This document shows positions 44,034 through 46,898 of a DNA stretch of 46,898 bases, piece by piece (the first letter of the stretch is position 1; each line of letters starts with the position of its first letter). The translations under genes were made by a program, and so were the position numbers. The stretch is from Clostridiales bacterium. Its GTDB lineage: Bacteria; Bacillota; Clostridia; Lachnospirales; Lachnospiraceae. The stretch is from positions 1 through 46,898 of the forward strand of contig JAQYAS010000079.1 in the NCBI GenBank assembly GCA_029338615.1, in the 5' to 3' direction. A model generated the notes under the pieces. That model worked only from the letters and a program-made list of their open reading frames with translations, ran no database searches and had not been told where the DNA came from.

Positions 44034-44109
44034 AAAACTCCGGGAAGTGATATGTACCCTCCTTACTGGTTGTCCAGTAAAGAGGGTACATATAACTTCC
44101 CGGAGTTTT
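44034..44109. repeat. 76-bp near-perfect inverted repeat (long hairpin)
   Basis: Arms of 15, 12 and 7 perfectly paired bases (44034-44048/44095-44109; 44050-44061/44082-44093; 44063-44069/44074-44080) are separated by two single mismatches and closed by a TTGT loop. This gives 34 of 36 possible pairs. It lies between convergent genes and has an A-run before and a T-run after it, so it can act as a terminator in both directions. It is far longer than needed for that. Confidence 0.85.
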
Positions 44110-44129
44110 AATTTATATTATATAATACA

Positions 44130-44222
44130 GCCCATAGGTACTCACGTAAAAGTAGATTACCTCAGGGGTGAAGAACGAACAAGCCCTCTGAGGTTCATAG
44201 TCTACCGTGAACACCTATGGGC
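44130..44222. repeat. 93-bp imperfect inverted repeat next to the TetR gene
   Basis: GCCCATAGGT (44130-44139) pairs exactly with ACCTATGGGC (44213-44222). Inner stems TCACG/CGTGA, GTAGA/TCTAC and ACCTCAG/CTGAGGT are separated by small internal loops and bulges, which resembles a structured RNA rather than a plain terminator. No U-run follows on either strand. A TATAAT at 44121-44126 lies just before it on the plus strand. Confidence 0.6.
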
Positions 44223-44231
44223 ATCCGTCAG

Positions 44232-44864
44232 TTAATTCCTTGACGGCAATGGAATGTAGTTTCGATCCGCCACCTGGAACAGCTTAGGACGAAAATCTTC
44301 CTTTGTCAGTTCGAATATGGAGTGTGATACCAGGAAGTAATAAGCCTCCACAGCATGATCCACATTGATGCTCGTTATGTCAGGGCTGTTCAGGTAGCCC
44401 TTGATGGCTACAGTGAGACCCATGACAAGATACTTACAGATAATAAGAGGAGACAACATAGGGTTATCAGGAATCTGATCCGTGTCAAATATTTTCAGGT
44501 GCTCCTTGAAGAAGCTTGTGAACTGCTCTATCATCACCTGCTCAAAGCTGTTCTGTCCCGTCGTCTCAAAAAGTTTCCTGTACAGCTTTGCCTCACTAAT
44601 AATGTGTGTGAAAAGATACTTGATGGCTTCCAGGATCATGTTGTGCTCCAGAAGCACCTCCAACTCCTTGGTCACCTCGTTGTAGAGCATGTAATCCATG
44701 AGCTCATATTTGTCTTTAAAATATCTGTAGAATATCGGCCTTGATATGCCAACGTCTTCTGCGATCATCGTAACTGTTATCTTGTCAAAGGAATATTCAT
44801 TAACCAGTTTTTTAAAACTTCTGATTATTTTATCTTCGGTTTTTTCTTCACTTGGATTAGGCAC
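44232..44864 (-). CDS. TetR-family transcriptional regulator
   Basis: The 210-residue regulator has the TetR N-terminal helix-turn-helix: KTEDKIIRSFKKLVNEYSFDKITVTMIAEDVGISRPIFYRYFKDKYELMDYM (about 9-60), followed by a ligand-binding helical domain with no recognisable specificity. It is divergently transcribed from the MMPL transporter at 45041, with a 176-base gap holding inverted repeats. It therefore probably represses the transporter and itself until a substrate binds, as is common for TetR-efflux pairs. The start is GTG at 44864, nine bases after GGAGG; no ATG is suitably placed. Confidence 0.92.
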   Translation of the reverse strand: MPNPSEEKTEDKIIRSFKKLVNEYSFDKITVTMIAEDVGISRPIFYRYFKDKYELMDYMLYNEVTKELEVLLEHNMILEAIKYLFTHIISEAKLYRKLFETTGQNSFEQVMIEQFTSFFKEHLKIFDTDQIPDNPMLSPLIICKYLVMGLTVAIKGYLNSPDITSINVDHAVEAYYFLVSHSIFELTKEDFRPKLFQVADRNYIPLPSRN

Positions 44865-44926
44865 TTTCCCAAACCTCCATCAGTTTATAATTTGTTTACA
44901 ATCAATTTTGAATATGTGTTCATACG

Positions 44927-44956
44927 TTTGTTACAGATTATCATATTTGTAACAAA
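44927..44956. promoter_or_regulatory. Candidate TetR operator
   Basis: TTTGTTACA at 44927-44935 and TGTAACAAA at 44948-44956 are exact inverted 9-mers 12 bases apart in the TetR/MMPL gap. An outer pair, GTTTACA at 44894-44900 and TGTAAAC at 44959-44965, surrounds them. Either pair could bind a TetR dimer. Confidence 0.5.
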
Positions 44957-44972
44957 ATGTAAACGTTTTCAT
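44957..44972 (+). promoter_or_regulatory. Catabolite responsive element (cre) match
   Basis: ATGTAAACGTTTTCAT fits the CcpA consensus WTGNNARCGNWWWCAW at all 16 positions. It lies upstream of the likely MMPL -10 (45007-45012) and overlaps the outer inverted repeat of the operator region. CcpA, or another LacI-family regulator, could thus control the pair. Confidence 0.6.
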
Positions 44973-45006
44973 GTTTTGGGTAGTTTATTTAAGAAATATC
45001 AGGTTG

Positions 45007-45012
45007 TATAAT
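45007..45012 (+). promoter_or_regulatory. -10 box of the MMPL gene
   Basis: A perfect TATAAT lies 28 bases before the MMPL start. The matching -35 position (44984-44989, TTTATT) is poor, which would suit an activated or weak promoter. Confidence 0.5.
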
Positions 45013-45040
45013 CCACCACAGAAAAGAAAAAGGAGATGTT

Positions 45041-46898
45041 ATGACTATGTTAAAACTAGGTGAAAAGATAGTAAGTGCGAGAGTTGTGATACTGATTCTC
45101 AGCTTCATTCTTCTCATACCAGCTGCATACGGTTATATCAAAACCAGAGTAAACTATGATATTCTGTCATATCTTCCAAAAGACATAGAAACTATGGTGG
45201 GACAGGATATACTGGTCGATCAGTTTGGTACCGGTGCATTCTCTCTGTACGTTGTGGAGGGGATGGATGATAAGGATGTATCAGCACTGAAATCAAAGAT
45301 TGAGGATGTTGACCATGTGTCTAAGGTCATATGGTACGACAGTTTTGCAGATTTGACACTTCCGAAGAATATGCTTCCGGACAGTCTGTATGATGCATTT
45401 AACAATGACGATAAGGATGCAACGATGATGGCGATCATATTTGATGATACCACATCAGCAGATGAGACTATGGATGCCATAGAGGAGATACGTTCAATAT
45501 CCAACAAACAGTGTTTCCTTTCGGGTATGTCAGCGGTTGTTGTAGATACCAAGAAATTATCAGAGAAAGAGACTCCTATATATGTTCTCATAGCTGTAAT
45601 CCTCAGCAGTATCATACTTGCAATAACCATGGATTCCATAATGATACCGGTGCTTTTCCTGACAAGTATAGGTATGGCAATTGCGTATAATCTGGGTTCT
45701 AACATATTTATGGGTCAGGTTTCATATATAACAAAGGCTCTGGCGGCGGTTCTGCAGCTTGGAGTTACAATGGATTACTCGATCTTCCTGTGGCACAGTT
45801 ACAAGGCACAGCAGAAAGAGTATACGGATAAGAAGGATGCCATGGCGCATGCAATTGCAGATACCGTATCATCAGTTGTAGGAAGTTCCATAACAACAGT
45901 TGCGGGATTTGTGGCACTTTGTTTCATGAGCTTTACACTGGGACTTGATCTGGGAATAGTAATGGCCAAGGGAGTTGTACTCGGAGTAATAGCATGTGTA
46001 ACAATTCTTCCATCGCTTATCCTTGTGTTTGATAAAGCCATAGAGAAGACAACGCATAAAGTGGTTCTTCCTGAATTTAAGGGAATGGGTAAGTTCATAG
46101 CTAAGCATTATAAGGTATTCCTTGTATTGTTTGTCATTATACTTATCCCTGCGATATATGGATACAACCATACGAAGGTATATTACAAGCTGGATTCATC
46201 TCTCCCGGACAGCCTCGAGAGCGTACAGGCCAATAAAGAGCTGGCAGAAACGTTCAATATGAATTCAACTCACATGATATTGGTTACAAATGACCAGAGC
46301 GACAAAGATACGAGAGATATGATGTCTGATATAGAGAACATAGATGGTGTTAAGTTCTGTCTGGGCCTTGACAGTATCATTGGTGCCGGAATACCAACTG
46401 ATTTCATACCGACAGATGTGACAGAGGCACTCAAGAGTGAAGACTGGCAGCTTATTCTGGTGGGATCAGAATATGAAGTGGCATCTGATGAGGTCAACAA
46501 TCAGTGTACTGAGATAGGGAAGACCATCGATTCTTATAATGAGAAAAATATGCTGGTGGGCGAGGCTCCTTGTACCAAGGATCTTATCAATATTACAGAT
46601 AAGGATTTTGCATCGGTAAGCTCTGTATCAATAGGTGCCATATTCATCATTATACTTTGTGTATTTGGATCAATCTCACTCCCAATAGTTCTTGTGGCAG
46701 TAATCGAGTTTGCCATATTTATCAATATGGGAATTCCGTGCTTCACCGGAACAGAGCTTCCATTTATTGCATCAATAGTCATCGGAACCATACAGCTTGG
46801 CGCAACGGTTGACTATGCGATACTTATGACGACCAAGTACAAGAAGAACAGGCTTGGCGGTTACAGAAAGTTTGATGCGGTGGCAACAGCATGTCAGG
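45041..46898 (+). CDS. MMPL/RND-superfamily transporter (partial, runs off the window)
   Basis: An open frame runs from ATG 45041 to the window end, giving 619 residues without a stop. It starts with a hydrophobic segment (ARVVILILSFILLIPAAYGYI), then an extracytoplasmic domain (about 40-180), and a transmembrane block with the MMPL motif QLGVTMDYSIFLWHSYK and SSITTVAGFVALCFMSF. A second copy begins with YKVFLVLFVIILIPAIYGY and reaches QLGATVDYAILMTTKYKK. This two-fold repeat is typical of MMPL/YdfJ-like proteins that export lipids or hydrophobic compounds using the proton gradient. The Asp of (T)MDY and TVDY is the likely proton site. AAAGGAG lies five bases before the start. The divergent TetR is its likely regulator. 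Confidence 0.9.
   Translation, partial: MTMLKLGEKIVSARVVILILSFILLIPAAYGYIKTRVNYDILSYLPKDIETMVGQDILVDQFGTGAFSLYVVEGMDDKDVSALKSKIEDVDHVSKVIWYDSFADLTLPKNMLPDSLYDAFNNDDKDATMMAIIFDDTTSADETMDAIEEIRSISNKQCFLSGMSAVVVDTKKLSEKETPIYVLIAVILSSIILAITMDSIMIPVLFLTSIGMAIAYNLGSNIFMGQVSYITKALAAVLQLGVTMDYSIFLWHSYKAQQKEYTDKKDAMAHAIADTVSSVVGSSITTVAGFVALCFMSFTLGLDLGIVMAKGVVLGVIACVTILPSLILVFDKAIEKTTHKVVLPEFKGMGKFIAKHYKVFLVLFVIILIPAIYGYNHTKVYYKLDSSLPDSLESVQANKELAETFNMNSTHMILVTNDQSDKDTRDMMSDIENIDGVKFCLGLDSIIGAGIPTDFIPTDVTEALKSEDWQLILVGSEYEVASDEVNNQCTEIGKTIDSYNEKNMLVGEAPCTKDLINITDKDFASVSSVSIGAIFIIILCVFGSISLPIVLVAVIEFAIFINMGIPCFTGTELPFIASIVIGTIQLGATVDYAILMTTKYKKNRLGGYRKFDAVATACQ

Noticed and set aside
44034-44222. CRISPR-like array formed by the two inverted repeats
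   Set aside because: The two palindromes differ in sequence, there are no regularly spaced direct repeats and no cas genes nearby.

Overview
The window (about 42-45% GC by eye) looks like a chromosomal segment from a gut-type Firmicute, most likely family Lachnospiraceae (Coprococcus/Butyrivibrio-like). The reasons are strong AGGAGG ribosome binding sites, sigma-A promoters of TTGACA/TATAAT type, the conserved Clostridia order spoVT-hup-rqcP-yabP-yabQ-divIC-spoIIE-tilS-hpt-ftsH, and the variant galactokinase signature. The genus is inference. I saw no tRNA, rRNA, CRISPR array, insertion sequence or prophage.

Layout. 1-4720: the tail of an AraC regulator, a flavodoxin-fold Fe-S flavoprotein, a secreted protein with Fn3 domains, an AraC/cupin regulator and a Uma2-type nuclease-fold protein. 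5053-9210: the Leloir genes galK, galT and galE. 9409-20716: a galactofuranose-glycan cluster behind a good promoter, holding two GT2 glycosyltransferases, a Wzm/Wzt-type ABC exporter, a GlfT2-like galactofuranosyltransferase, two tandem Fe-S/FrhB/polysaccharide-pyruvyltransferase fusions and UDP-galactopyranose mutase. It ends in a strong terminator. 20889-27640: a 1265-residue c-di-GMP protein (LacI-like sensor, degenerate GGDEF, intact EAL, beta-helix-like tail), then an MBOAT acyltransferase and its DHHW partner. 27722-31136: proC facing a hybrid histidine kinase that carries both an in-frame amber stop and a missing ATP lid. 31375-40006: the sporulation, division and housekeeping block. 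40201-46898: a membrane-anchored lipase-like hydrolase, a GH13 neopullulanase-like enzyme, two large inverted repeats, and a TetR regulator divergent from an MMPL/RND transporter cut by the window end.

How the parts fit. GalK, GalT and GalE turn galactose into UDP-galactose. Glf isomerises this to UDP-galactofuranose, and the GlfT2-like enzyme and the GT2 enzymes use it to build a lipid-linked glycan. The ABC pair exports the glycan, and the pyruvyltransferase fusions probably decorate it. The MBOAT/DHHW pair could O-acylate an exported glycan, and the neighbouring EAL protein could couple this to a sugar signal. That linkage is inference from gene order.

Most worth following up: the four-module c-di-GMP protein, the doubly damaged histidine kinase, the tandem pyruvyltransferase fusions, the 76-bp near-perfect hairpin at 44034-44109 with a second inverted repeat beside it, the exact sigma-G-like promoter before spoVT, the palindrome around the divIC promoter, and the perfect cre match before the MMPL gene.
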